From: Halocafeteria seosinensis
Lineage: Eukaryota; Sar; Bigyra; Bicosoecida
Direction: 5' to 3'
NCBI GenBank assembly: GCA_001687465.1
Contig: LVLI01000069.1
Location: 1-64,000, forward strand
DNA: 64,000 nucleotides
Shown here: positions 46,369 to 57,618 of the stretch, piece by piece
Numbering within the stretch: the stretch's first letter is position 1
How the letters are laid out: each line of letters starts with the position of its first letter
The notes under the pieces: generated by a model
What the model saw: only the letters and a program-made list of their open reading frames with translations
Databases searched by the model: none
What the model was told of the DNA's origin: nothing
Translations under genes and position numbers: made by a program

Positions 46369-49300
46369 ATGAGCGCAGAAAAGGGAGCAGGATACAAAGC
46401 CCCAGCGACCGACGCAGAAACGGAGAAAGAAACCATCAGTGACAACAGTGGTGCTGCTGGTCTCCAATCGGATGGTACCAGTGGCAGTCCTTTCGTCGTT
46501 CCTGCCATCAGGCGTAATTCTGATCCTCAAGGGACGGAGTTCTCGCCTTGTTTCACTCCAGGTTTCGTAGACAAATCGCACTCAGACAACCAGCTTTCCG
46601 ATACCAGACAAAACCATGTCGCCATCAATGAGGGAATATTGGAAGAACCAGTTTCCAGAGAGGAAACCGAGATAGCAGGGATCTCCAAGAGCCCTCCTGT
46701 TGAAGACAAAGAAAGCGGTACTACAACAGCTGGAGGCAGAAACCTTAGTCACGTTGAGGTGGTAGATGGTGAGCAATCAAACAACGGCTACGAAAGTGTT
46801 GCAGTGCATCCCCTTATTGACGTAGACGAAGACGTCGGAGCGTACACAGCATACAGTGGCTCCGTAGTGGACTCTGGAACGGAGAGTGAGGACGAAGATG
46901 AAGACGTCAAAACAGGTCCTGATATCCAGGACAGCTATCTCAAAGCTGCTAGTACGTCCAAAACGTGCGTATCCTTTTTTTCTGATCCCTATGTTTATCA
47001 TGAAGAACGGTACAGAGAGTTTTGCGGGATATATTGATGCTGCGGACCAAAAGCTCCTTGACGACCAAAATGAGAATGAGTTGGATCCCAACAAGCCTTG
47101 GGTTCCTCCCTCAACGGAAAAAGTAAGCAATACTGCTCTTCTTTACTTGGATAGGACGATATCATCTCTACTGCCACTTTCCAGGCGAAGGAGTACGCGT
47201 CCGCTCGGAAGTTCGAGTACGGAAACGCTCCTATTTGCGCCACTCGCAGCAGAGACATATCGAGAATAGGAGCCGGAGTTGGGCTCTACTATAAGCTTAG
47301 AGTATGTTTCTCGACGATGCTACGGTCTCACCTGGGTGTGTGTCATTCTCTAGTCCACTTTTCGGCCCCAGATGCATTTGTGCTGCGTTTTCTTCCTGAT
47401 GACAATGATATCGATACCTTCGTACATTGTTATGAATGCCGGTAAGAGGGCGACTCGACTCTTTATGTTCAAAAGCTTTGGTAGTTGTAAGGGTACTTAT
47501 CCAATTTTTCATAAGGACAGGTAACCGGCTTCCTGATGGTGAACAAGGAATTATGGGGCTGGGGTCAATCTCGTAAGTTGAGTTCTCTGGTGGTTGGCTT
47601 GTAAATCGAACGCAGTGGGCTCTGTGCAGATTGGGAAATATGGGTCATTCGACCCAGCACATGTCAGAATTCGATCAGGAGAAGTGTAGATCGGAGAAAA
47701 GGGAAGGTAAGCAGCAACTATTTTCGGTTCTTACCTGGATTTTCCAGTTTCCAACCCCTGATACAGGGTGTGAGACCGGTGGAACCATCTATGTTGGAGT
47801 GAGTTTTATCCTCGCTAGTATGCCTTTTCAAACGAACGCTAAGTACACGTTTCTTCCCAGGGCTTGGGCGAATCATACACGCTGCCAGAAATGTCGAACG
47901 TGGTCATGATTTTCGACCTTCTAGCTAGCGCATGTTTCATACTTTTCGTGGTGTGCCTTAAGTATGTTCTCATCTCCGGAGTCGAGTATACCCTGACGCT
48001 CCCCTACATTCTTTACTGTGAGCAGTAATCTGTTTGAGAAAGAGGTAGATGCAATCACCAGAGTAACGGTTTCGCCAGCCGACTACTCAGTCATGGTACG
48101 GAATCGTTCATTGGTAGTCTATGCCCTCTCCATCTTCAAGTGCCTTAGCTGAGCCATTCAGGTGCGGGGATTCCCTCCCTCTACTACGAGGGAAGAGTTG
48201 AAAGAACACTTCGCATCACGCTACGATTTATTCGTCGAGAACTACGGGAAGCCTATGCTGTGCGGGGAAGGTTCACGCAGACCGTAAGTTTACCCGAAAT
48301 CATGGAGGATGATAGCACATACACGGCTGTGCTGTATACAGACCGCTAAGACCCGAATCGGATGAAGTGTTGAGAGAGTTGAGAAATCGGAGAAGGGGGA
48401 CAGAATTAGGCGAGAATCCTAAGTACAGAAGAGAGACAGCAGAAGCTGTGAAAACAGATGCACACACAGATTTGAGGGGAGTGAAAGGGAGCTTTGTAGC
48501 GGATGTTCAAATGGCCTATCCAATTGGTGATTTGATACGAAAGTATCGTAAAATCGAGAGCTTATCCTACAAAGTGAGTGCTTGATGTGAGTTTCTGTTG
48601 AACCCTCTAGCTCATATCTGTCGAACCCTCTCTTCTTACATTCTTATGTCTTTTCTTTCCCTTCTCAGATGAAACTGGCAATATCGATGTATCAAAAAGT
48701 TCCTCAGCGATCAAAGGTCATTTATGCCAATAAAGCTGTTGATGCCCAAGAAAAACTACTACGAGTGCAAAGTGAAGCGACCGCAAAGCGCAGTAAAGGT
48801 ATGTAAGCTCCCGTCCTAAAGCATTGAGGGAAACTACACAGCATTTTCCGCAGACGCCATTATTGGCTTCGTAACGTTCAACAATGAGGAATCGTTCAGA
48901 CGATGTACTGAAGATTACCAAAGGAGCACCTATCCTCTATCCCACTTGTTCCAAGCTAAACATCTGAGATTCGGTGATAATCAGTATCCTCTCAAAGTGA
49001 CCCCGGCCGTCCAACCTGGAAATATCATTTGGGAAAATCTGGAGACAACTACGAGAAAACGAGCAATTCGTGGAATAGTATCGTTCCTTGTAGTTGTACT
49101 ATTACTTGCGGTGTCATTTGCCTTGAACTTTGGACTGAGTGTTGCGCAGCAAAACTTGCAGGACGCTCTTCCTGGTTCATTGGTTTGTGATCAAGCTATA
49201 CCCATCCAGTTTTATGGGAGCCTGGATACTTTACCGGACAATCCTCATCTGAGACGCTTCCCCAGTGTAGCTGAGTCCGAATGTGGCGATGGGTTCTTCT

Positions 49301-51385
49301 ACTTAACACTCGCATGCGAGATTGGTGGAGATACCAAGACATTCCACGAATGCCAGGCTCATCAAAAGGCTCAAAACGACAGACGTATGGAGACGACTCC
49401 GGACGGCTCTACCGTATTCAGGAATTTGGTTTCTCAAAACAAGAGCGCAACTGCTTGCCTTGATCCGTGCTTCAGTTTCAGTAAGAAGGATACAACCAAG
49501 TGCACCGTGAACGTTCCTCAGGCAGGAAAAGTCACCTTCGAGAGAAACAGTATCGCTCTCTGCTATTGTACACAAAGGATGAGAGATCTAATTGCCTTGG
49601 AAGGACCATTTTTCTTTTCAGAGCTTCGGAGCCAAGAGGCAGGAGTATGCGATGAATTTCTGGACCTCTTCATCAACGAACAAATATTGGTAGTGGTCGT
49701 CACCTTTGCCGTGGTTTTGGTTAGCTCAGTCATTTCGTTCGCATTGAAAGCATCGGCTAAGTTCGAGCGTCACTGGACTGTCTCCTCGGAATTGAAGGCT
49801 CAAGTGAAGAACATTGTCATTGCTCAAGTTATCAATATGTCGGTTGTCATAATCATTATCAACACGGACTTCGGGGCCCAAAGCCGTGGCCTCTTTCAAG
49901 GGGAATTTTCGAGCTTTGAGTACCGGTGGTATGTCGTCGTGGGGGTGCCGATCGTATTGACAATGATAATGGACTCGATATTCAGTCATACTAAAACGGT
50001 TCTCCAGGCGTGTGTTCTGTTTCCTTTCAAGAGATGGTACGCTCGAAACACAACTCATTCGCAGACGAAGCTCAGTAAAGCTTACACACCGGAAAATTTC
50101 GACCTCTCGGATCGTTACTCCGCTCTACTTACCTCCGTTTTCGTTACAATGATGTTCAGTACTGGACTGCCTCTGTTGCTTCCTATAGCATGCTTCGCTC
50201 ATTTCGTGGCACAGTGGATAGATAAATGGGCACTTCTTAGAGTATACATAAAGCCATCATCGTTCGACGCGAATGTTTCGCGCCTGGTAGTACGGATGCT
50301 TCCTGTCGCCTTGGCGCTACACTATATGATTGGATTTTGGATGATGGGGGATGACGATATTGCAAGTGAGGTATGTTCTTCATCTTACTGTTTAGCACCG
50401 CAATTAGCGATCTTGTGCCCCGTTTTCACATACAGAACGTTCTGAGGATCCTTTTAGAGAGTGGAAGAAGATCTGGATACGAAGATGTTGATACGGCTGC
50501 CGACGAAGGGCGAATGGATGAGGCGACTCATCTTTACTATGAGCGCTTCAAAGACAGAGTGGGGAGCTGGGAGAAACTTGGACTTCTGCCTCGCTTGGTA
50601 AAGGCGAGTGCTCTACCTTTCTTCCTTGGCTTCCTCGCTGTCTTAGCCTATTATCTTCTAAAACTGTTAGGCATTTGGCCCTTCATTCGGTGGCCCCTCT
50701 CCAAAGTATTAAACATCCTTGCATGCGGAAAATTTTCTATGAGAAAGAGTAGGGCTGACAACCTAAATCCCCCATTTACTGCTTACTTCTACAAGTCGCT
50801 GCTACCGTACGAGTCCAGCCATCTAACCCGCAAAGAAGAAAAATCGGGTTGGTTGATTACCGATGATCCCTTTCGAGGGGAAAGAACGAAGATGAAAATC
50901 AGGCTGTGGATGACAGACGGGGTATTCAATTCCCGGGTTCATCGAGTGGGAGATAGGATGAGGACTTTTGAAGTCATAGGACAATACCAGGTAATTCTTT
51001 TATCCTCGTGTCTGGTTACTAATATGCACACAACCCTGCAATGGGCTGCTATCCGCAGGTGTTTTCCTACGACATCCGGAAAAATCCACGCTACGAGGCA
51101 ATTGTAACTCCCATACTCACTGAGTCAGATGAGCTTGAGGAGCAGCAGAAAATCTTGCGGAAACAAATGGCAGATCTCCTTAGTGCTGATATCAAGAAAA
51201 TTATGGATATTGCGGAGAGCAAGAACTGCTGCGCGAGGAAGCTCTATTACCTCCGCTCCGGGATTAGATCAGTCCAAAGTAGAACAAGAGTGCAGCCTCT
51301 GGATGAAGACACAAGTGGGAGGGCGAAAGCGTCAGATGGAGAGACGAAGGAAAGTACGGAGCAGACGGAGGAATATACTGTATAG
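46369..51385 (+). CDS. OSCA/TMEM63-like mechanosensitive channel
   Basis: Fourteen exons (46369-46951, 47016-47122, 47185-47301, 47372-47441, 47521-47572, 47630-47798, 47861-47961, 48026-48095, 48162-48283, 48342-48573, 48669-48798, 48854-50370, 50436-50990, 51059-51385) encode about 1383 residues. OSCA/TMEM63/CSC1 proteins are plasma or organelle membrane cation channels opened by membrane tension or hyperosmotic stress. The N-terminal 200 residues are acidic and disordered. A first membrane helix (VFFLMTMISIPSYIV) precedes GLGSISLGN. The cytosolic RRM-like part has VRGFPPSTTREELKEHF, IGFVTFNNEESF and the family hallmark GNIIWENL. A cysteine-rich loop and the seven-helix RSN1-type core follow (YSALLTSVFVTMMFSTGLPLL, DKWALLRVYIKPSSFDANVS). 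Exon 6 contains a 41-bp intron-like segment that must be retained for the frame. Confidence 0.88.
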
Positions 51386-51782
51386 CAAATCGCTTGCGAA
51401 GTCGGAAACTGCTTTGAAAGAAGGTAGTGGCGCAGATGAAATTACACAGAGAGTACCTGAGGTCGAGGCTGCAGACATTGAAAGGGGAAAGAGCGGGATG
51501 CACCCCGACCGATGCACCAAATTGCCACCAAGGTGAGTAGCTGACTTGCGAGTCGCCGTTGCGCCTCCAACGGCTGAGGTCGCGTTTTGTGAAGCTAATG
51601 GTTATGGATACTCAAAGGAGTCTCAATGTACATTTTAGATTGTACAGACTGCTACCATAGTGAATGTTTATTCCCACCTCTTGTAGAAATATTTAGGAGG
51701 AGCCTGTGTGGTGTTATCATAGCGTCGCCTGTTGCGTTGTATTTGAGTTCTTCTGCCTCTAGTTACGTGGCTCTTTCCAACC
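51386..51782. other. Intergenic, nothing recognised
   Basis: This is the gap between the OSCA stop and the phosphotransferase start. No gene or repeat is seen. It could hold an alternative 3' end of the channel gene. Confidence 0.45.
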
Positions 51783-53576
51783 ATGCCACCCAGTAAGCAG
51801 TCTTTTTTTCTTTCTTGTATAGCCTAATTCATTCCGTTGTTGCCGTTCCGGTAACTGGAAACTATTTGGTTGACACAGAGAAGGAGAAGAATCTGAGAGC
51901 GCGTAGCACTGGAAAAGGCAAGCGATCTCCCGAGGGTAAGGCGCCTCAAACGCCCGATAGTAACCAATCCAGCAGCAATGAAGAATTCTCCGGGAAGGAT
52001 CTCGTCGGGATGTGTCGAGATCATTTTCTCGGAAGACTGTCGAAACAGGAGCTTCAGAACCTGAGGAAGCAGAAATACACAGCGGGAGGATACACTCCGC
52101 TGGACAATGTTTTGAATCACTACTGGAAGTTCGTTTCCAACTACATCCCTTCGGTATGTCTGTGCCACGACCTTAACTAAAATCGTAACTCTGCTTTTAC
52201 TTTGCTTTGCCTTATATTTGTTTGCAGTTCGTTTCACCTAACATGGTGACGCTATTAGGACTGGCAGTTGCCTTGATACCTGTCGTTCTTACGCTACTGG
52301 AGATGAAGTTTGATCTAGATCTTGCTGGAGGCCTGCCGAATGAACTTTTCCTTGGGGCAGCTTTGGCAATATTTATATATAATACAATGGATGCCATTGA
52401 TGGGAAGCATGCCCGCAATACAAACCAGTCCTCGCCTCTGGGGCAGATGTTTGATCACGGTATGTGACTTAGCTGCTTGCACCTCAACCAGAACTACTGA
52501 CTTGCAGTTAGTGAGTTGCAGGCTGCGACTCAGTGGTTCTTGCCTTTATGATAATTCTATTAAGTATAGCACTCGCGCCTCCTCGTCCTTTTGTTTATGG
52601 TTGGGCAATTCCCATGTACTACGCTTTTTTCTGTGGTCAGTGGGAGGAAGCCCACACTGGCACAATGCGAACAGGAATTGGTAAGTGATAGATTTCTTCC
52701 ATGACTACACTTTCGAAGACGATACTTTTCGCTTGTGCTTGCAATATCACGTGCAGGCTATATCGGTGTTACAGAAGGGACATTCTTCTGCATAGCAGTC
52801 CTGATAGCCAGGGGCGTCTTCGGCTGGGAGCTGTATCAGCTCTCTTTACGAGATGCAGATGTGGCCACCGAGTTGAATTTGCCTCCTGCTTTCACGTTTG
52901 TGTTCGACCTCACTGTCGGTCAACTTACAAGCATTGTCGTGTCTATCGTGAATGTTGTAATAGTCCTTAGTTTTACTAGAGACGTAATTATCGGGAAAGG
53001 AAAGGTGGGTTAGTTCTTGCCGTGTGGATGAGCGTGATTTAGCCCTCACTGTCGGTAACCGCATTGCAGACGGAGGCAATCAAAGATATTATTTACCCGC
53101 TGGCACTAAATACCTTCGGTGTATTGATAGCGCTGTTTGATCCTCTATTTGGTGAGCATGGGAGTTTAGCACTGCTGCAAATTCTCTCGGATGTGTTATG
53201 CTTGCACTACTTACAGATGGCCACACTAGACTGGCTTTATTTCTATCGTGGACTCTTTGCTACTCCTACTTCTGTTGTCAGGCGATCGTTTTCGCTATTA
53301 CGAAACGTCCAATCAGTCCATTGCAGCTTTCTGTAAGTATCCGACGGGACCACCGCTAACTGCTCCCGTCGTTTATATAATAATTCGTTGCTACAGCTCA
53401 TTCTGTTCGCGGCATTCTTCATCCTTGTCCCGCTAATCGATCATGACGAGTATATTGCGTATCTCGCGTGGGGATTGTTCGCGTTTATAGCAAGCGCATG
53501 GGGACTCTACGTCATCAGCATTGTTTGGCAATGCTCTAATGCTCTTGGGCTTCCTATTCTGCGATCGAGGGCGTAG
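51783..53576 (+). CDS. CDP-alcohol phosphotransferase (ethanolamine/choline type)
   Basis: Eight exons (51783-51792, 51879-52153, 52228-52459, 52522-52680, 52757-53004, 53070-53151, 53217-53332, 53397-53576) encode 433 residues. The enzyme joins CDP-ethanolamine or CDP-choline to diacylglycerol in the ER, the last step of the Kennedy pathway. The catalytic signature DG-x2-AR-x8-G-x3-D-x3-D is complete across an exon junction ([10 protein letters not shown]...GQMFDHGCDS). The pre-motif [20 protein letters not shown] and about ten membrane helices fit EPT1/CEPT1. The exon 6-7 join was set by phase and restores [13 protein letters not shown] and [12 protein letters not shown]. The first exon is only 10 bp, starts in a good context (ACCATGCC) and is the weakest part. 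Choline versus ethanolamine preference cannot be told. Confidence 0.92.
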
Positions 53577-53659
53577 GAGCATTGAGATCCGTTACGAGAA
53601 GTAATTTGCGAAGAACAAGGTAGCGGCGATTATTTTCCACATTGCTAGGAAGTCCGTCC

Positions 53660-54751
53660 CTAAGCACCTTCGCTCAATTGTTTGACTAGTGAGTCCAGGA
53701 ACGCGTCGTCCCCCTGGTCAGCTTCCTCCGGTTCAGTCATGGCTTCATCCTTTGGGTTCCTGATGCGGTTACTAAGTTCATCATCTCGTAAGCTAGACAA
53801 ATATTCCAAATATGGGAATTTGCGTCTTTCATAAGCCCAATCAGGATGGGACAACGCATTGCTTTTCATTTTCTTAGCGAGGGTTATTGCGTATAACTTG
53901 TCTAAGCCAGCATAGCTTAAAGCCTGTTGAATGGCAGGTTTGTCACACTTAGGATCCACCGGTAACTGTGTGTGTGGGTGCGCACTAGCCTTCATTTCTT
54001 GTTGTGCTTGTTTCAGTCGCCTTGTTAGCAAGCGCTCAACTGAAATGGCTTTTGCGCCACCCGCAGTCTGCGATGCACTTTTTCTCGGGATAGTATCGAC
54101 ATTGAGCGTAGCAACTATACCATCATATGCTCGACTGAACGCAGGTTGTTCGCTCAGCTTTCTCTGTCCTTTTTCATCATCGAGAACCACAAGCCACATC
54201 GGCCACCTTAATTCCTCCTCTAACGCCATGAAACTCTGAGGAATCCCTCTGACGGACAGACTAGGACTGAGTCCTCGTTTGGCGTATGTTTCCTTGACCA
54301 TGTTACCAACATACTCACGCGAACTCTGCGGCTCTGTAGTCTGACTGCCCTCACCAGGCGCTTCGGCGGTGCCGCCAGCATTTTCCTTCTTTCTCTGTGA
54401 CTCTCGTTCCTCGATGATGGGAGGTGTTTCATCGCTATCATACTCCTTATTAGCGCCAGTATAATCGTCCCCTTTCTGTGGCCCCTCTTTCTCAATGGGT
54501 GGTGGCGTTTCATACTTCTTATTAGCCCTCGTCTCAGTCTCTTTCGTGCTTCGTTCTTGCACTCTCCCTTGTCCTTTCCCCTCCTCCTGGACTGTTCTCT
54601 GCTGAGTGTTGGAGCGTCTCTGATTGTACAGCGCATACAGTATACCCGCGGCGCCCATTCCTCCTGCTAGTAGAGCTATCAGGACTCCTGTGGTTGTCGT
54701 TGCCCACCCTCCACTTTCGGGAGACGACGACGACGAAGTTGGCGGAGGCAT
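53660..54751 (-). CDS. Single-pass membrane protein, unknown
   Basis: One exon encodes 363 residues from the ATG at 54749-54751. A short Ser/Pro-rich N-terminus is followed by one membrane helix at about 18-42 (GVLIALLAGGMGAAGILYALY) with Gly-rich packing motifs. A polar, highly charged stretch of about 120 residues then contains a diverged repeat (KKYETPPPIEKEG and KEYDSDETPPIIEE). Residues about 170-350 look globular with conserved-looking elements (RWPMWLVVLDDEKGQ, LSYAGLDKLYAITLAKK). It ends in an acidic tail. I recognise no family. The lack of a cleavable signal suggests a signal anchor. It shares an 82-bp divergent promoter with the gene on its right. Confidence 0.7.
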   Translation of the reverse strand: MPPPTSSSSSPESGGWATTTTGVLIALLAGGMGAAGILYALYNQRRSNTQQRTVQEEGKGQGRVQERSTKETETRANKKYETPPPIEKEGPQKGDDYTGANKEYDSDETPPIIEERESQRKKENAGGTAEAPGEGSQTTEPQSSREYVGNMVKETYAKRGLSPSLSVRGIPQSFMALEEELRWPMWLVVLDDEKGQRKLSEQPAFSRAYDGIVATLNVDTIPRKSASQTAGGAKAISVERLLTRRLKQAQQEMKASAHPHTQLPVDPKCDKPAIQQALSYAGLDKLYAITLAKKMKSNALSHPDWAYERRKFPYLEYLSSLRDDELSNRIRNPKDEAMTEPEEADQGDDAFLDSLVKQLSEGA

Positions 54752-54833
54752 TTTGTATGCCTGGGATATTTGTTGTAGTGAAAGACAGTCAAAATTCAAA
54801 CAATCCTCCACATCTCGGTCCAACTAAATTATA
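54752..54833. promoter_or_regulatory. 82-bp divergent promoter
   Basis: Only 82 bp separate the two start codons of the divergent genes, so both transcripts must start within or upstream of each other's leader. No TATA box is evident. Confidence 0.5.
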
Positions 54834-55274
54834 ATGGCCGAGGAGTATTCCGACCAAGATAAACGAAGAATCTGGCATGAAATACAAACCCTTTTAGGAG
54901 ACAATACTGTACCATCTTTCCCGGAGGGAAAGGGTCAGGATGAAGAGTTAATAGCGCTGTATAAAGTACGTCCAATGGCAATGCTCCCCCTTAACTTATA
55001 GGCTCGACTTTAAAACTTGAACGTGTTATTTATGCAGGTTATTGAGCAAGTTTTAGATCACCTGGATGAAACTGAACCATCTTCCCAGGGACTTCCGGTG
55101 GAAAGGGATCAAATTATCGACGAAATGGACACGCAAGTGCAGGAGCAAGGGTGGCTCGAGACGGAAGATTATGAGCTTAAACAACATGTTAAGTTAGCTG
55201 AGCAGCAGAAGAAAGCCTACGAATTGATGGAGACCATCTTGCAGAAATTCAGACATTATCAAAGTGCGTCATGA
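54834..55274 (+). CDS. Small acidic helical protein, unknown
   Basis: Two exons (54834-54965, 55038-55274; 72-bp intron, phase 0) encode 122 residues. The protein is acidic and predicted all-helical. It starts MAEEYSDQDKRRIWHEIQTL and ends with a coiled-coil-like segment (KLAEQQKKAYELMETILQKF). No signal, membrane helix or motif is visible and I do not recognise it. The length and helix pattern would suit a small subunit of a larger complex, but nothing shows which. Its stop is only 11 bp from the stop of the convergent LZIC gene. Confidence 0.75.
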
Positions 55275-55285
55275 GTACACGGAAC

Positions 55286-56210
55286 TCAGGAACCAAAGGC
55301 CGACTGGACGTCCGATTTGGCCATTGACATCACGTTTTCCCCTGGATAGGACAAGAATATAGAGGATCTTTACAGAGCAGTAGAGAGGATTCATGAGAAG
55401 GCACTTACCTATGGCCTTATCGGCATCTTCAAACTCTCGCATGGCATCGTCATTTTTCTGTAGGAAAGACTTCTCCTCGTCGGTTAACTGCAGAGTGACG
55501 AATAGTTAGATAGCACGTCGAATTCTTGCATTAGGCAAAGGGAGAGGACATACCGTCTCATTTAGCTTTTTCAAAGCCACAATTATCTCTGTCACTTTTG
55601 ATCTGCTACGTTGTGCAATATCGGTCAAGAAATACTAACAACGGGAGCAGCTTGAGTGTTGTTGTTCCTCTACGTACTTGTATTGCTCTTTGCTTTTTAT
55701 TCGGCCTAAATCCCAGTCTTGATGTATCTGTGCTAGTCGTTCACGAAGGGCAGATGGCTCCTTTTGCGCAAACATGCGAATCACTTCGGGCGTCTTGAAA
55801 GCATTGGCAATAGCAGCCCGCAAGGCTAGTTTCATCGCTCCTAATTCTGACACTAATGAGATATTTCCACTCGATACTTTTTGTATTTGCGCTTGGATTT
55901 CCTGAGATTGGAAGCGAAAAGAATGATTGAGCGCACCGGCAGTGCTCCCAACTACCCGGGATACGTACCTCCATTTGCTCCAGCGTATCGTTCCGGACTT
56001 CATCATATTCATCGTCATCAATCTCCTCTCTTAAGTCTTCAAGATCCTGGGAGCAATCAAATTCAAGACAAATCCTGGTCCACTATATCCATATCGAGGG
56101 CAATACGGGATGTGGCGTACCTGTAGCTGCGTTAATAGCCGATTCATTTGGTCCTCCAAGTTTTTCTTGAGACGGTTAGTCTCCGAGGATCCTTTGGAAG
56201 ACGATGCCAT
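55286..56210 (-). CDS. LZIC: LZIC (leucine zipper and ICAT domain) protein
   Basis: Six exons (56121-56210, 55969-56046, 55678-55901, 55554-55602, 55409-55487, 55286-55341) encode 191 residues; human LZIC has 190. The N-terminal coiled coil (NRLKKNLEDQMNRLLTQLQ, DLEDLREEIDDDEYDE) is followed by the ICAT-like part: VSSGNISLVSELGAMKLALR, AIANAFKTPEVIRMFAQKEP and LRERLAQI. The C-terminal TEIIVALKKLNE and LTDEEKSFL also match. Vertebrate LZIC was named for similarity to the beta-catenin inhibitor ICAT. Its cell role is poorly known. Every join keeps phase, so the model is firm even though no exon exceeds 75 codons. Confidence 0.93.
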
Positions 56211-56828
56211 GTTACCACGCGGTAATTTTTCTTCTAAAACGACCGCAACAGTAGCAAAGACAGACGAACGAAAAGGAGGCCGTCAATACACACTTGCAAT
56301 GAACACTTCAGTGTATGAAGTACTACCCCAGTAGTGGCTTCACAGAGCATTGAGTCAAGGTGTATCATTTGCACCAAGAATCTGAAGGTTTTCTGCTAAA
56401 GAGGTACAGAGCGCGTATTTTGGACAACCAAGGCGAAGTCATTAGCATGAAATGCAAGCATGTAGGCTGGAGCTGGAGCGCGTAAAGAATAGATGTTGCA
56501 TTTCTCCGAGCCTACGAACATTATACAATGCATCATTGGTAATGAGAATCGCAGCGTAGTACTCAATAGACATTGAGACTTCTCGTGCTATCCAAATAGA
56601 TGCGTTTTCGCCCTTGAGTGGCAGTGGATGCTGCCCGACTCGTTCACCATGACTTGATTTCTCCGATCGTTGATCCATTGAGTTACTCACTGGAGTGTAT
56701 CATGAAGTGATACGTTCCCCGTTTGCTGCTAGAAAACGCCACAGGAGAGTTATTCCGGTGAGTAAACCCCATAGATCAACGAGCTTTTCACTGCTCAATA
56801 AAAAGAGGGTACGCTTCGTTCCAAATCA
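56211..56828. other. Intergenic, nothing recognised
   Basis: This 618-bp stretch lies upstream of LZIC and downstream of the membrane-protein gene. No exon or repeat was recognised. Confidence 0.45.
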
Positions 56829-57533
56829 CTATTGTATCTTCGACTTCGAGGCAGCTGTTGTTGAGTCACCAGTTCCCTGCAACTGTTGGCGAAGTTGTTC
56901 ACTATAGTGGTATCGAATGAACGGCAGTATCAACATAACAATATTGATCAGCACCATGCCGAGATAGTACTGCACGAGTACCGCATTGCTGGGGCTTGTG
57001 GCCATTTTCTCGGCCTCCAGTTTTCCCAAACTTTGCTCCAAGGGAAGGAGAAACGTGAAGAGAAAAGACAATATACCGCATAAACACAGAAATTGGGCGC
57101 TGCCAACGACATGCATGGCAATTTTAGGAGGCAAATGACTGTCACGATTGCCCGTAAACAGTGTCCTAAGGGAGAACCAGATATCTTCTTTCAAGGCCCG
57201 ATAAATTTCAAACGGCAAAACCAAAAGTAAAGACAGCATTATCTTGCCCACGATCGGCGGATCTGCCTTCCAAGTGAGATATAAGACTGAAAGTTGTGGC
57301 ATTCGATGCGCCAGAGCATAGCTCATCACCGAATAGTCCACCAGACTCAGAGCTGCATTACACCTCATTCAAGCTCATTTCCGTCAGTCCCAAATGCTTT
57401 ATGACATGGTAAATTCATTTGTCTAGGACCTACCTGTAAAAAATCCTCCGAAAACACATCCTATAGCTAAATCAGAGGGGCCGAAAAACTTGACATCTTC
57501 CGCGGTTGGAGCTTGTTTGGACTTTGAGGACAT
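56829..57533 (-). CDS. Multi-pass membrane protein, unknown
   Basis: Two exons (57434-57533, 56829-57352; 81-bp intron, phase 1) encode 207 residues. After a polar N-terminus there are about four hydrophobic helices: around GCVFGGFFTALSLVDYSVMS, KIMLSLLLVLPFEIYRAL, FLCLCGILSFLFTFLLPL and YYLGMVLINIVMLILPFI. The tail is short, basic and polar. I recognise no family. An ER or other endomembrane location is a guess from the lack of a cleavable signal. It lies divergently to CWF19L1, with 85 bp between the start codons. Confidence 0.75.
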
Positions 57534-57618
57534 TATTACCCAAGTCTCAGGATAGAATTGTTTCTACTAGCTAATTTTTCAATCTTTCTATTTAGTATCC
57601 TAGCTGAATATCAATACA
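57534..57618. promoter_or_regulatory. 85-bp divergent promoter
   Basis: The start codons of the membrane-protein gene (minus) and CWF19L1 (plus) are only 85 bp apart. The gap is AT-rich; no clear element is identified. Confidence 0.5.
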
